Shown: positions 54,088 to 62,795 of the stretch, one piece after another
Position numbering within the stretch: position 1 is the stretch's first letter
Layout of the letters: each line of letters opens with the position of its first letter
Source: Bacteroidia bacterium
GTDB taxonomy: Bacteria > Bacteroidota > Bacteroidia > Chitinophagales > Chitinophagaceae
Reading direction: 5' to 3'
NCBI GenBank assembly: GCA_030427635.1
Contig: JAUIBA010000018.1
Span: 24,615 to 88,614, forward strand
Length of the DNA stretch: 64,000 nucleotides
Translations under genes and position numbers: made by a program
The notes under the pieces: model-generated
What the model was told of the DNA's origin: nothing
Databases searched by the model: none
What the model saw: only the letters and a program-made list of their open reading frames with translations

Positions 54088-54810
54088 TTAACGAACGATA
54101 CCGAGTACATCCTGCATAGAAAAAATGCCACTGCGTCCTGAAACGAACTCTGCAGCCAGCACTGCACCCAGCGCAAAGCCTTCCCGGCTATGAGCTGTAT
54201 GTGTAATCTCAATATCATCAATTACCGAAGACCACTTAATGCTATGCGTACCGGGCACCTCGCCTATTCTGTGAGCATATACAGGAATAATGCCGGGAGC
54301 GTTATCTTCACCGTCAAGCGACCATCCTAAAAGCCCCCCCTGCTGCATTATCTGCTCAGTAAGTGTAATAGCAGTGCCGCCGGGCTTATCTTTCTTATGA
54401 ATATGGTGTGTTTCTGTTACTGCGGGAGCATACTCTGTGCGCCCGCTCATAAGCGAGGCAAGCAACTTATTGACCTCAAAAAATATATTAACCCCTACAC
54501 TGAAGTTAGATGCATGCAGCAGCGCTACACCCTGCTGCGTGGCCTTACTGCATGCTGCAGGTATATCATTATTCCATCCGGTAGAGCCCGTAACTACAGA
54601 TACTCCTGCATCCAGGCACTCCATTACATTGGCAGCGGCAGCATCGGGACCAGTAAACTCAATAGCAACATCGGCCTGCTGTAACGCCTGCGGGGTCATC
54701 TCATGACGATTGGAAGAAGTAATGCGCAGCACAATCTCATGACCACGTGATACCGCAATCTGCTCTATAGCCTTACCCATCTTTCCATATCCTATCAGCG
54801 CTATTTTCAT
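54088..54810 (-). CDS. dapB: 4-hydroxy-tetrahydrodipicolinate reductase
   Basis: 240 residues. The NAD(P)-binding [13 protein letters not shown] and the catalytic [18 protein letters not shown] are the DapB hallmarks. The protein is slightly shorter than the E. coli enzyme (273), as in other Bacteroidota. It acts in lysine and diaminopimelate synthesis for peptidoglycan. It lies 32 bases after parB in the same direction. Confidence 0.95.
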   Translation of the reverse strand: MKIALIGYGKMGKAIEQIAVSRGHEIVLRITSSNRHEMTPQALQQADVAIEFTGPDAAAANVMECLDAGVSVVTGSTGWNNDIPAACSKATQQGVALLHASNFSVGVNIFFEVNKLLASLMSGRTEYAPAVTETHHIHKKDKPGGTAITLTEQIMQQGGLLGWSLDGEDNAPGIIPVYAHRIGEVPGTHSIKWSSVIDDIEITHTAHSREGFALGAVLAAEFVSGRSGIFSMQDVLGIVR

Positions 54811-54842
54811 ACCGGTATCAGCAAGTAAATATTAATTACTTA

Positions 54843-55757
54843 TCAGAGATTCATTTTTTCCATGATGCGCTCCAGGTCCTCATCATTATAAAACTCAATG
54901 AGGATTTTTCCTTTACCATTCTTCTTTCTGTCCAGATGCACCTTTGTGGAAAAGTGGGATGCCATGTTATCTTCTATACGCTTGAAGGCCATGGGCAGTT
55001 TATTGGCCTGTGCAGTAGTTTTTGCCGCAGATGAGCCTGCATCTGAGGCCATATCTTTAACCATCTGCTCTACCTGACGTACCGACAGACCACGCTGAAT
55101 AATTTCACGGAACACATAGAGCTGCTGCTCTACATGGTCCAGACTAATAACTGCACGTGCATGCCCCATGGAGAGCTGTCCGTCCCGTACTGCTTTCTGT
55201 ATATCGGGAGGCAGCTTCAGCAGACGCAGATAATTGGCCACAGTGCTGCGCTCTTTTTTCATGCGCTCTGCAACCGCCTCCTGTGTAAGACCACACTCAT
55301 CCATTAACTGACGATAACTGAGCGCTATCTCTATAGCATTCAGGTCTTCGCGCTGCAGATTTTCCAGCAGGGCCATCTCCAGTATGCCCTGACTATCTGC
55401 GGTACGTATATACGCAGGTATATCTTCCAAACCAGCCAGGCGGGACGCTCTGAGACGGCGCTCACCACTGATGAGCTGATAAGATGATGGCCCTGTTTTT
55501 ATCACTGTAACGGGCTGGATAACATCATGCAGTTTTATACTTTCAGACAATTCCCGCAAAGCCTGTTCGTCAAAATCGCGACGTGGCTGCTTGGGGTTTA
55601 CTACAATCTGATCGAGCCTGATGCGGGCAATGGCATTCGTTGTTTGTCCTGATACAGCAGGCACTCCCTCCTTAGGGGCTTGTATCTCATCGTCTATCGT
55701 ATCCAGTAATGCCCGGATACCCTTTCCCAATGCCTGTTTTTTATTTATCTGTGACAT
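54843..55757 (-). CDS. parB: Chromosome-partitioning protein ParB
   Basis: 304 residues. The CTP-binding domain (KQPRRDFDEQALRELSESIK, ISGERRLRASRLAGLEDIPAY) is followed by ENLQREDLNAIEIALSYRQLM and a helix-turn-helix (GLTQEAVAERMKKERSTVANYLRLLKLP), then a C-terminal dimerisation region. It loads at parS sites near the origin; no copy of a TGTTTCACGTGAAACA-like site was noticed in the window. It works with ParA, whose gene is 74 bases upstream. Confidence 0.96.
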   Translation of the reverse strand: MSQINKKQALGKGIRALLDTIDDEIQAPKEGVPAVSGQTTNAIARIRLDQIVVNPKQPRRDFDEQALRELSESIKLHDVIQPVTVIKTGPSSYQLISGERRLRASRLAGLEDIPAYIRTADSQGILEMALLENLQREDLNAIEIALSYRQLMDECGLTQEAVAERMKKERSTVANYLRLLKLPPDIQKAVRDGQLSMGHARAVISLDHVEQQLYVFREIIQRGLSVRQVEQMVKDMASDAGSSAAKTTAQANKLPMAFKRIEDNMASHFSTKVHLDRKKNGKGKILIEFYNDEDLERIMEKMNL

Positions 55758-55766
55758 TTTTTATTC

Positions 55767-55812
55767 AGTAGATGGTAGTTAGAAGATAGTGGATAGTTGC
55801 CAGTAGATAGTA
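55767..55812. repeat. Dispersed AGTAGATGGTA-type repeat, copy 3 (parA-parB spacer)
   Basis: AGTAGATGGTA at 55767-55777, then several degenerate relatives and CAGTAGATAGTA at 55801-55812, filling much of the 74-base spacer between parA and parB. Confidence 0.6.
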
Positions 55813-55831
55813 CGGCCTTAAGTTGGCTGAG

Positions 55832-56644
55832 CTACTGTTCTGTTTCCTCTATCATCTTGTCTTCGTTCTTAATCTTGGTCATGTTATTCTTCTGCAGTAT
55901 CTCTTTCGCAAGATTCAGATAGTTAACAGCACCGGTACTTTCTGCATCATAAAGCAGGGCCGGCATCCCAAAGCTGGGGGCCTCTCCAAGTCTGGTATTA
56001 CGATGCAGAATAGTATTGAATACAAGATCGCCAAAGTGGTTCTTTATCTCCTCCACAACCTGATTAGAAAGGCGCAGACGACCATCATACATAGTCATCA
56101 GAATGCCTTCTATACGTAGCTTACTATTGATGCGGGTCTGCACGATTTTAATGGTATTGAGCAGCTTACCCAGCCCCTCCAGGGCGAAGTATTCGCACTG
56201 TACAGGTATGACCACACTATCGGCAGCAGTGAGCGCATTAACAGTAATAAGGCCCAGTGACGGCGAGCAGTCTATGATAATAAAATCATAGTTTGCCGCT
56301 ACGCCATCGAGCGACTTACGCATCACATGCTCACGGTTTGGGTGATTTATCAGCTCTATCTCGGCACCTACAAGGTCCAGATGGCTGGGCACGAGGTGAA
56401 GATTGGGCGTTTCCGTTTCCAGTATTACCTGCTCAGCTGGTGTCTCATTCACCATGCAGTCATACAGGCTTAACTGAATATTCTTCAGGTCAAAACCATT
56501 TCCTGTAGTGCTGTTGGCCTGAGGGTCGGCATCGACCAGCAGTGTCTTATATTCCAGCACAGCCAGACTGGCTGCCATATTAATAGCAGTTGTTGTCTTC
56601 CCTACACCGCCCTTCTGATTAGCAATCGCGATTACCTTTGCCAT
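55832..56644 (-). CDS. parA: Chromosome-partitioning ATPase ParA (Soj type)
   Basis: 270 residues. The deviant Walker A KGGVGKTTTAINMAASLA near the N-terminus, Walker A' VDADPQANST and IIDCSPSLGLITVNAL are present, and LGEAPSFGMPALLYDAESTG is the chromosomal Soj signature. It drives origin segregation with ParB. First gene of a probable parA-parB-dapB-panD-flippase-rfaE2 run. Confidence 0.96.
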   Translation of the reverse strand: MAKVIAIANQKGGVGKTTTAINMAASLAVLEYKTLLVDADPQANSTTGNGFDLKNIQLSLYDCMVNETPAEQVILETETPNLHLVPSHLDLVGAEIELINHPNREHVMRKSLDGVAANYDFIIIDCSPSLGLITVNALTAADSVVIPVQCEYFALEGLGKLLNTIKIVQTRINSKLRIEGILMTMYDGRLRLSNQVVEEIKNHFGDLVFNTILHRNTRLGEAPSFGMPALLYDAESTGAVNYLNLAKEILQKNNMTKIKNEDKMIEETEQ

Positions 56645-56700
56645 ACCTCAAGACCCCGAAAGGGGCTACTTTAAATCTATTACTTAAATATATATAAGCG

Positions 56701-57381
56701 CTACAATTCTATTGTTTCGCCAATGACGGGCAAAATTAACTCTTTCCCGGCAGTTCTGAATTTTTCCTTTGCAGCATCGTGGTCTATGCGAATGTAACCG
56801 AAGGTATCGAAATGAACACCAATTATCTTATCACATCCTATAAAATCGGACGCAATAAGCGCATCATCCACATCCATTGTAAAGTTGCCCCCTATAGGCA
56901 TAATGGCAAAATCCAGCTTAGTATAGCGGGGCACCAGCTGCATGTCCATAGTAAGGCAGGTATCACCGGTGTAGTAAAACTTCTTCTCCGTATCATGAAA
57001 CAGAAAGCCACCGGGATTGCCTCCATAACTGCCATCAGGCAGCGCGCTGCTGTGAGCAGCAGGCAGGAAATGCATTTTGCCAAATCCCAGACGGGCGGGG
57101 CCAAAATTCATAGGATGAACATTTTTGATACCATTGTTCTGTGCCCAGGTAATAACCTCAAATGCACCAATTACCTGAGCTCCGGTACGGGTAGCAATGG
57201 ATAAGAGGTCGCCCACATGATCGCCATGACCATGAGATGCAAGTATATAATCGGCCTCTATACTATTGACATCTACCTTGCCAGCAGCAAGTTCATTGCC
57301 GGAAAGAAAGGGATCAAATAGTATTTTCTCTTTCTGTGTCTCTATCAGGAAACAGGAATGTCCGTAAAATGTAAACTTCAT
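56701..57381 (-). CDS. UPF0173-type metallo-beta-lactamase-fold hydrolase
   Basis: 226 residues. GHSCFLIETQKEKILFDPFLSGNEL and the metal-binding SHGHGDHVGD (about residues 50-59) match the UPF0173/YtkL group, with PIGGNFTMDVDDAL further on. These are predicted metal-dependent hydrolases of unknown substrate. Normal length for the group. It has its own promoter element and diverges from the gene at 57744. Confidence 0.9.
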   Translation of the reverse strand: MKFTFYGHSCFLIETQKEKILFDPFLSGNELAAGKVDVNSIEADYILASHGHGDHVGDLLSIATRTGAQVIGAFEVITWAQNNGIKNVHPMNFGPARLGFGKMHFLPAAHSSALPDGSYGGNPGGFLFHDTEKKFYYTGDTCLTMDMQLVPRYTKLDFAIMPIGGNFTMDVDDALIASDFIGCDKIIGVHFDTFGYIRIDHDAAKEKFRTAGKELILPVIGETIEL

Positions 57382-57406
57382 AAAACAGAAATATGTGTTG
57401 GTTGTA

Positions 57407-57414
57407 CAAATTTA
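57407..57414 (-). promoter_or_regulatory. -7 element TAAATTTG of the MBL hydrolase gene
   Basis: Exact TAnnTTTG, 25 bases before the ATG at 57381. Confidence 0.5.
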
Positions 57415-57708
57415 ACCTTCCGCAGGGAATGTTCTAATCTATAATAAGCCAATGTGTAAACGTAAGGATGTTGTTATGTAAAAGCGTTGTAATTACATAC
57501 ATCATATACACAAAACCACATTTATACATATGGCATACGGTATAGACAAACACATGCATTCACTAAAATAAACATACATATATCATATGGCATTTATTGG
57601 ATTGCGAAAACAATATATACATATACAATAAACTACCGCATTTTTTACACCTACCAGGAAAGAGCACACAGATACCGGGCTTAACAAATAATTTGCTTTA
57701 GGCTACAT

Positions 57709-57716
57709 TATTTTTG
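57709..57716 (+). promoter_or_regulatory. -7 element TATTTTTG of the small unknown gene
   Basis: Exact TAnnTTTG, 27 bases before the ATG at 57744; it rules out the in-frame TTG at 57714 as start. Confidence 0.5.
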
Positions 57717-57743
57717 CATGAAGAAATCCTAATCTTCGTTACT

Positions 57744-58106
57744 ATGCCTAAAACTTTTGACGGTGTCATTACCTATGACATCCTGCCGGATGGCTGTCTG
57801 AATGGGGTATACTCCAATGACCACCCTGATACCAAAAATAAAATATGCAATGAAATAGCCCGTAAAATTACCGACGACACTAACGATACTGATGCATTGG
57901 CGGGCAAGTATGTATGCGTATACATAGACCCTGATAACTCTATAGGGGAATGCACCCTGGTAATACATACAAGGCCTGTAAAAAGGCGCAACGGCCAGTA
58001 CCACTTTGAGTGGTACAATAAGAGCAACCAGAAAATATATGAAGGTTCAGGGTGGCGGATACGGGATAATCAGATAACGGTATCGTATAAAGATGTTGTA
58101 AACTAA
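57744..58106 (+). CDS. Small protein of unknown function
   Basis: 120 residues from ATG at 57744 (MPKTFDGVITYDILPDGCLN). No signal peptide or membrane helix. The second half looks beta-rich (YVCVYIDPDNSIGECTLVIH, YHFEWYNKSNQKIYEGSGWR). The FEWYN...YEGSGW segment recalls proteins that sense or modify small ligands, but I cannot name the family. Single gene. Confidence 0.6.
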   Translation: MPKTFDGVITYDILPDGCLNGVYSNDHPDTKNKICNEIARKITDDTNDTDALAGKYVCVYIDPDNSIGECTLVIHTRPVKRRNGQYHFEWYNKSNQKIYEGSGWRIRDNQITVSYKDVVN

Positions 58107-58156
58107 AATACGCAAACCGGAATAGCTACATATGCTGCCTGTATTCTGAGTTCCAT

Positions 58157-58564
58157 TTAACTCCTGTCGACCGAATATGCACCGGCTCCTACAAAAAGAA
58201 GACCAAAGAAAGTACATGCCAGCTCTATGGCATGTGCGGCTTCTTTTATCTTATCTATTGTAGTGTAATGATGCAGGGCTGCTACAATAAAGTTTATTAC
58301 CAGTAACATACATACCAATCGGAACCATAATCCCAGCATACAGAACAGCCCCCCGATGGTCTCTGTAATGGCGCACATAAAGCCCCAGAATGCCGGCGCA
58401 AAGTGAATGTGCAGCTTGCCCATGGCATGCCCCAGATTAGTCCACGTATCTACCCCTCCGAATAGCTTATCCTTACCATGCAGTATCAGCATAGCGCCCA
58501 GACCTATACGCATAACAAGCAAACCGAAGTTCTGATACCGTCCCAGTTTTCCAAACATTGCCAT
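58157..58564 (-). CDS. DoxX-family membrane protein
   Basis: 135 residues with four membrane helices. GLLVMRIGLGAMLILHGKDKLFGG, FMCAITETIGGLFCMLGLWFR and the C-terminal helix VGAGAYSVD fit DoxX/DUF417-like proteins, which are linked to redox or thiosulfate metabolism in a few cases. Function here is unknown. Confidence 0.82.
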   Translation of the reverse strand: MAMFGKLGRYQNFGLLVMRIGLGAMLILHGKDKLFGGVDTWTNLGHAMGKLHIHFAPAFWGFMCAITETIGGLFCMLGLWFRLVCMLLVINFIVAALHHYTTIDKIKEAAHAIELACTFFGLLFVGAGAYSVDRS

Positions 58565-58599
58565 AATACTATAATGAAGGGTATTGGTTTATTAAAATG

Positions 58600-59763
58600 T
58601 CAGTGTTTGTCAAATGTAGAGAAAGTTTCCTGTTGTTGCACAGGGGCTTCGGGTGTACCATTACGTACCTTACTGATGAATGCTGTAAACTCTTCCCGAA
58701 AACGGTCGTCAGAAAAACGAAGCGCATTCCTGCGGATAGCCTGATGGTCGTTAAGAGGCTGCTCATCCATCTTTCTCACTGCGGCTATAACTGCATCCTC
58801 TGTCTGCTCAGGGAAAAGATAACCCGTTACACCATCTACAACGGTCTCTTTGTAGCCCCCATAATCCAATGCAAGTACAGGAGTACCGCAGGCCTGTGTT
58901 TCCACACACATAATGCCGAAGTCTTCTTTTGCAGCAAAAATACATGCACGGGCCTGCTGCATATAATTGATTACCTCAGCATCATTGCGATAGCCCAGCC
59001 ACTCTATATTAGGATAACCGCGCAGCATCTCATCAAACCCGGCGGCTCCCCAACCCTCACCTATCAGTACAAGTCGCTTATCGGGCATACGCTGAAAAGC
59101 GCGGATAACCATATCTATCTTCTTATAAGGTACAAACCTGCCGGGACACATATAAAAGTCCTGTCGGGGAGTGGTGCACAGCTCAAACATACCCGTGCGC
59201 ACGGGCGGATAGATAACTACAGAATCACGACCATAGCTGCGCTGAATGCGCTGCTGTATGTGCTTAGAGTTGGCAATGAAATGATGTACCCTGCCTGCGG
59301 TAGCTACATCCCAGCGACGAAGCCACTGCACAAAATTGCGATAGAGAAAAGAGCCGCCTAATGTATGCGTGGCTGCATAATCGTCATACATATCCCATAT
59401 AGGTCTCAGGGGAGTATGGCAATAGCATATATTAGGTATAGACGGGTCGGCACGGAAACCCTTTGCCACTGCATGTGATGTAGATACGATAAGGTCATAA
59501 CCGCGCAGGTTAAAGCGGCCCATGAGCCACGGCATAACCGGCAGAAAGTAGCGGTATATACTACGTATAAAGGGTACATACTGCAAAGCAGAAACCCGCA
59601 CGCGTTTTCCTTTTAATACTGACTGCCTAGCATCAGGGCCAAACTTATCAAAAAGAGCATATAATGTGACATCGTCCTCACTTAAGGCCTCAAGCATCTC
59701 AGCGACCACCTTTTCAGCGCCGCCATTAGCATTGAACCAGTCTTGTACGAGTGCCACTTTCAT
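58600..59763 (-). CDS. Family 4 glycosyltransferase
   Basis: 387 residues with a GT-B fold. LVQDWFNANGGAEKVVAEMLEAL at the N-terminus, RFVPYKKIDMVIRAFQRMP near 220 and the donor-site ARACIFAAKEDFGIMCVETQACGTPVLALDYGG are classic for GT4 retaining enzymes. It likely adds a sugar to a surface polysaccharide; donor and acceptor are not predictable. No polysaccharide cluster surrounds it. Confidence 0.9.
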   Translation of the reverse strand: MKVALVQDWFNANGGAEKVVAEMLEALSEDDVTLYALFDKFGPDARQSVLKGKRVRVSALQYVPFIRSIYRYFLPVMPWLMGRFNLRGYDLIVSTSHAVAKGFRADPSIPNICYCHTPLRPIWDMYDDYAATHTLGGSFLYRNFVQWLRRWDVATAGRVHHFIANSKHIQQRIQRSYGRDSVVIYPPVRTGMFELCTTPRQDFYMCPGRFVPYKKIDMVIRAFQRMPDKRLVLIGEGWGAAGFDEMLRGYPNIEWLGYRNDAEVINYMQQARACIFAAKEDFGIMCVETQACGTPVLALDYGGYKETVVDGVTGYLFPEQTEDAVIAAVRKMDEQPLNDHQAIRRNALRFSDDRFREEFTAFISKVRNGTPEAPVQQQETFSTFDKH

Positions 59764-59876
59764 TGTCGCGCAATTTAGGGTTAATATTTCATAGGAAACA
59801 TAAGCTTAACACAGTTTGTGGTATGACCGGGGGAATTGAGGGATGAATAAATAATTATATTCAAAAAATATTGCAG

Positions 59877-59884
59877 TAAATTTG
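59877..59884 (+). promoter_or_regulatory. -7 element TAAATTTG of the MFS transporter gene
   Basis: Exact TAnnTTTG, 44 bases before the ATG at 59929. Confidence 0.45.
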
Positions 59885-59928
59885 CACCCCGCTTTTCGTA
59901 CCCTATTGCTACGGGAAAGCATGATAAG

Positions 59929-61173
59929 ATGAAAAAAGACAACGCTTCCGCCTCCTTTACTCCCTACCAGCAATTTGTAGTATTCATTCTGGCCATTACT
60001 CAGTTTTCAGTAATACTGGACTTCATGATTATGTCGCCACTGGGCGATATGCTCATGAAATCTATGGGACTTACTACCCGGCAATTTGGCATTGCTGTAT
60101 CGGCATATGCCATCAGTGCCGGGGTATCTGGCCTGCTCACTGCAGGGTTTGCCGATAAATTTGACAGAAAAAAACTGCTGCTGTTCTTCTATATAGGTTT
60201 TGTAGTGGGAACGGCCCTCTGCGGTATGGTCAATACATACCCTATGCTGGTAGCCGCCCGTATATTCACCGGCATTTTCGGCGGGGTAATAGGCTCCATA
60301 TCTATGGCTATCATTACTGACCTGTTCGACATTCATCATCGCGGGCGCGTACTGGGTATGGTGCAGATGGGATTTGCAGCAAGCCAGGTACTGGGCATAC
60401 CTGTAAGCCTGTATGTAGCCAATATATGGGGCTGGCAGTCACCGTTTATACTGGTAGCAGGGCTGGGCGCTGTAATAACCATACTCATCATTACCTCACT
60501 AAAACCGGTAACCAAACATCTGGAGGTAAAACAGGAGAGGGATGCCTTGAACCATCTGTGGCATAATCTTACGAAAGGTAATCACAGGATGGCTTTTATG
60601 GCTACCTGCCTGCTATCGCTGGGCGGGTTTATGATGATGCCATTCGGCAGTGCATTTGCCATTAACAACCTGAAGCTTACAAATGAACAGCTACCGCTGC
60701 TGTTTATGCTGGCCGGTATAGGCACTATGATTATCATGCCGCTGGCAGGGAAGCTGGCCGATAAGGTAGATAAGTTCCGCATGTTCACCGTAGCATCTGT
60801 ATGGATGATGATAATGACCGTAATCTATACCTCGCTCGGTGCTACGCCCATGTGGATAGTAGTGTCACTGTACATACTGATGATGGCTGGCATGATGGGA
60901 CGCATGGTGCCATCTGTAGCGCTGGTAAGCGGTATACCCGATATGGCCGACAGAGGCGCATTTATGAGCATCAACTCATCATTACAGCAGATAGCAGGCG
61001 GATTTGCAGCAGCTGTAGCCGGCAGAATAGTAGTACAGCATGACAAAACCAGCCCACTGGAGCATTATGACACCCTGGCGTATATTATGTGTGCCCTGTC
61101 TGCAGTAGCAATATTTATGCTGTACCGCGTAAATGTGCTGGTGAAAAACAGACTACACGAAAAGACACTATAA
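59929..61173 (+). CDS. Major facilitator superfamily transporter
   Basis: 414 residues with 12 predicted helices. The motif-A region GFADKFDRKKLLLFFY lies between helices 2 and 3, and the drug/H+ antiporter-type start VFILAITQFSVILDFMIMSPLGDML fits the DHA1 branch. AGKLADKVDKFRMF is the matching second-half loop. The likely substrate is a drug or sugar efflux compound, not identifiable. Confidence 0.9.
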   Translation: MKKDNASASFTPYQQFVVFILAITQFSVILDFMIMSPLGDMLMKSMGLTTRQFGIAVSAYAISAGVSGLLTAGFADKFDRKKLLLFFYIGFVVGTALCGMVNTYPMLVAARIFTGIFGGVIGSISMAIITDLFDIHHRGRVLGMVQMGFAASQVLGIPVSLYVANIWGWQSPFILVAGLGAVITILIITSLKPVTKHLEVKQERDALNHLWHNLTKGNHRMAFMATCLLSLGGFMMMPFGSAFAINNLKLTNEQLPLLFMLAGIGTMIIMPLAGKLADKVDKFRMFTVASVWMMIMTVIYTSLGATPMWIVVSLYILMMAGMMGRMVPSVALVSGIPDMADRGAFMSINSSLQQIAGGFAAAVAGRIVVQHDKTSPLEHYDTLAYIMCALSAVAIFMLYRVNVLVKNRLHEKTL

Positions 61174-61216
61174 GCAAACGTTCCCCCTCTTCCGGCATCT
61201 ACCCTATCAGCCATAC

Positions 61217-62791
61217 CTACTGATGTATAAATACCCTGTGTGTTACACCCCTGGCAGATGCACACCTAAGTGTATAGGTCCCCGGAGGCAACTGCTGTAC
61301 ATCCAGCACAGTATGTACCGTAGTAGTAACATGCTCCTGCACACACTGCCCCAACCCGTTATATATGCCCAGCACTACCCTGCCCGAAAATGCGGTCCCC
61401 AGATTTATATGTAACTGTGTACCCGCAGGCACAGGATATAGCTCCATTTGCATATCATGAACCGGCACCGGCATTACTGCTACTGCCTGCTGCCAGTTTT
61501 GCCGTGCGGTATCTGCCAGCTCTTCCAGGCCATCTATATCCGTTATTGCAGGACAGCCACCTGCAGCGCTGTCCACCACCAGAGCTACCACCAGCCGTTC
61601 CCGCATGCCTGCACTGAGATTAAAATCTGACGACGAAACAACAAACCGGCGGTCTCCCGGGTTATTACCCACAGTACATTCCTCCAGCACCGAAACTCCA
61701 TGCAGTATTGGTGCGCCATTGCGCATACGGCCACGCAAATAGTGATTATACTCTGTATCAATAACGGGATTACCAATAACAGAGGCATCATTATTGAATC
61801 CGGTAAGGCCGCCAGCAGGTACATAACTACCACCGGCATCGCCGGGCAGCCGTATCCATGTAAGACCTACAGCCGGAGGGTTAAGACCATATGAGTTGAC
61901 GGGGTGTCCTGCGCTGCCACCATCGTCATTTGTACCGTTGTAGGTCACGACCATTCTGTGGGCTGAGTCAAAGCCAATGAAATCGTCCTGGTAATAACCC
62001 AGATCCACATCCTCCCACACACCTACACGCATGTCCCGGTAATTCTGACCGGACTTGTTAATAACCGTGTAATCATGGTACACCACATAGTCAATCAGTG
62101 TATTGCGCTTATATGCATATGCCATGGCATGTACCTGCATCTTCAATGGCTGGCCGTTGGTAAGATTGTGTACAGGGCCATTATCACTGAATACCCAGAA
62201 CAGTGTCTGCTCTCCTTTTATATCGGGATACTCACCATTCAGTGGCTGGTAAATACCATCTCCATTCAGGTCTATGAAGGGTGCCATATCCTCTGTAATG
62301 GTAAGTGGCGCTCCGTCCTTACCCTCAGCATTAGCGTTTCCTTTTGCAGGCCAGGTGAGTATGGCTTCAGGCGTATTGGCTATGGTGTGGCCGGCATTGC
62401 CAAGATGTGTATTTACATCACTACGGCGCACCTTCCATATTTTAGCCCACTTCTCTGATGTGACATAATCCAATGCCCCGGAAGCATCGAGCGGGCCCGG
62501 CCAGTAGTCATTGCCACTCAGCCTGTAGGTTTGCGCAGATACATGCATCTGACCGGCATTGTCATAAGCACTCATCCAGATAGCTCCTGCAAAGCCTATG
62601 TTTTTCGGAGAGGCCGGTGGAAACTGGCAATGTGCTACCTGTGCAACCGGATTCCACCACATGTCGCCATGCACCAATACGGCGGCGTTGATACGATTGG
62701 CATCTATTGAGTCCATCACAAAAAACGGGAGCTGGGCATAGCTCATTGGCACACAAAACAAACAGGAAAGTGTAATCAGGATTTTCTTCAT
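61217..62791 (-). CDS. Secreted T9SS type A cargo protein, paralog A
   Basis: 524 residues with a signal peptide (MKKILITLSCLFCVPMSYAQ). The body includes DINGDGIYQPLNGEYPDIKGEQ-type Asp/Gly calcium-loop-like segments (LNGDGIYQP) and DVDLGYYQDDFIGFDSAHRM. The C-terminus (LYPVPAGTQLHINLGTAFSG ... THRVFIHQ) is a sorting domain. It is closely similar to the gene just upstream, which ends 4 bases before it. Function unknown. Confidence 0.8.
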   Translation of the reverse strand: MKKILITLSCLFCVPMSYAQLPFFVMDSIDANRINAAVLVHGDMWWNPVAQVAHCQFPPASPKNIGFAGAIWMSAYDNAGQMHVSAQTYRLSGNDYWPGPLDASGALDYVTSEKWAKIWKVRRSDVNTHLGNAGHTIANTPEAILTWPAKGNANAEGKDGAPLTITEDMAPFIDLNGDGIYQPLNGEYPDIKGEQTLFWVFSDNGPVHNLTNGQPLKMQVHAMAYAYKRNTLIDYVVYHDYTVINKSGQNYRDMRVGVWEDVDLGYYQDDFIGFDSAHRMVVTYNGTNDDGGSAGHPVNSYGLNPPAVGLTWIRLPGDAGGSYVPAGGLTGFNNDASVIGNPVIDTEYNHYLRGRMRNGAPILHGVSVLEECTVGNNPGDRRFVVSSSDFNLSAGMRERLVVALVVDSAAGGCPAITDIDGLEELADTARQNWQQAVAVMPVPVHDMQMELYPVPAGTQLHINLGTAFSGRVVLGIYNGLGQCVQEHVTTTVHTVLDVQQLPPGTYTLRCASARGVTHRVFIHQ

Positions 62792-62795
62792 AAGG

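Larger units (their letters stand above)
57382..57743. other. 362-base AT-rich intergenic region between divergent genes
   Basis: No gene found. It holds the two divergent -7 elements (57407-57414 minus, 57709-57716 plus), a 10-bp direct repeat CATATGGCAT at 57527-57536 and 57584-57593, and many CATATA/ACATAC runs. Confidence 0.6.
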
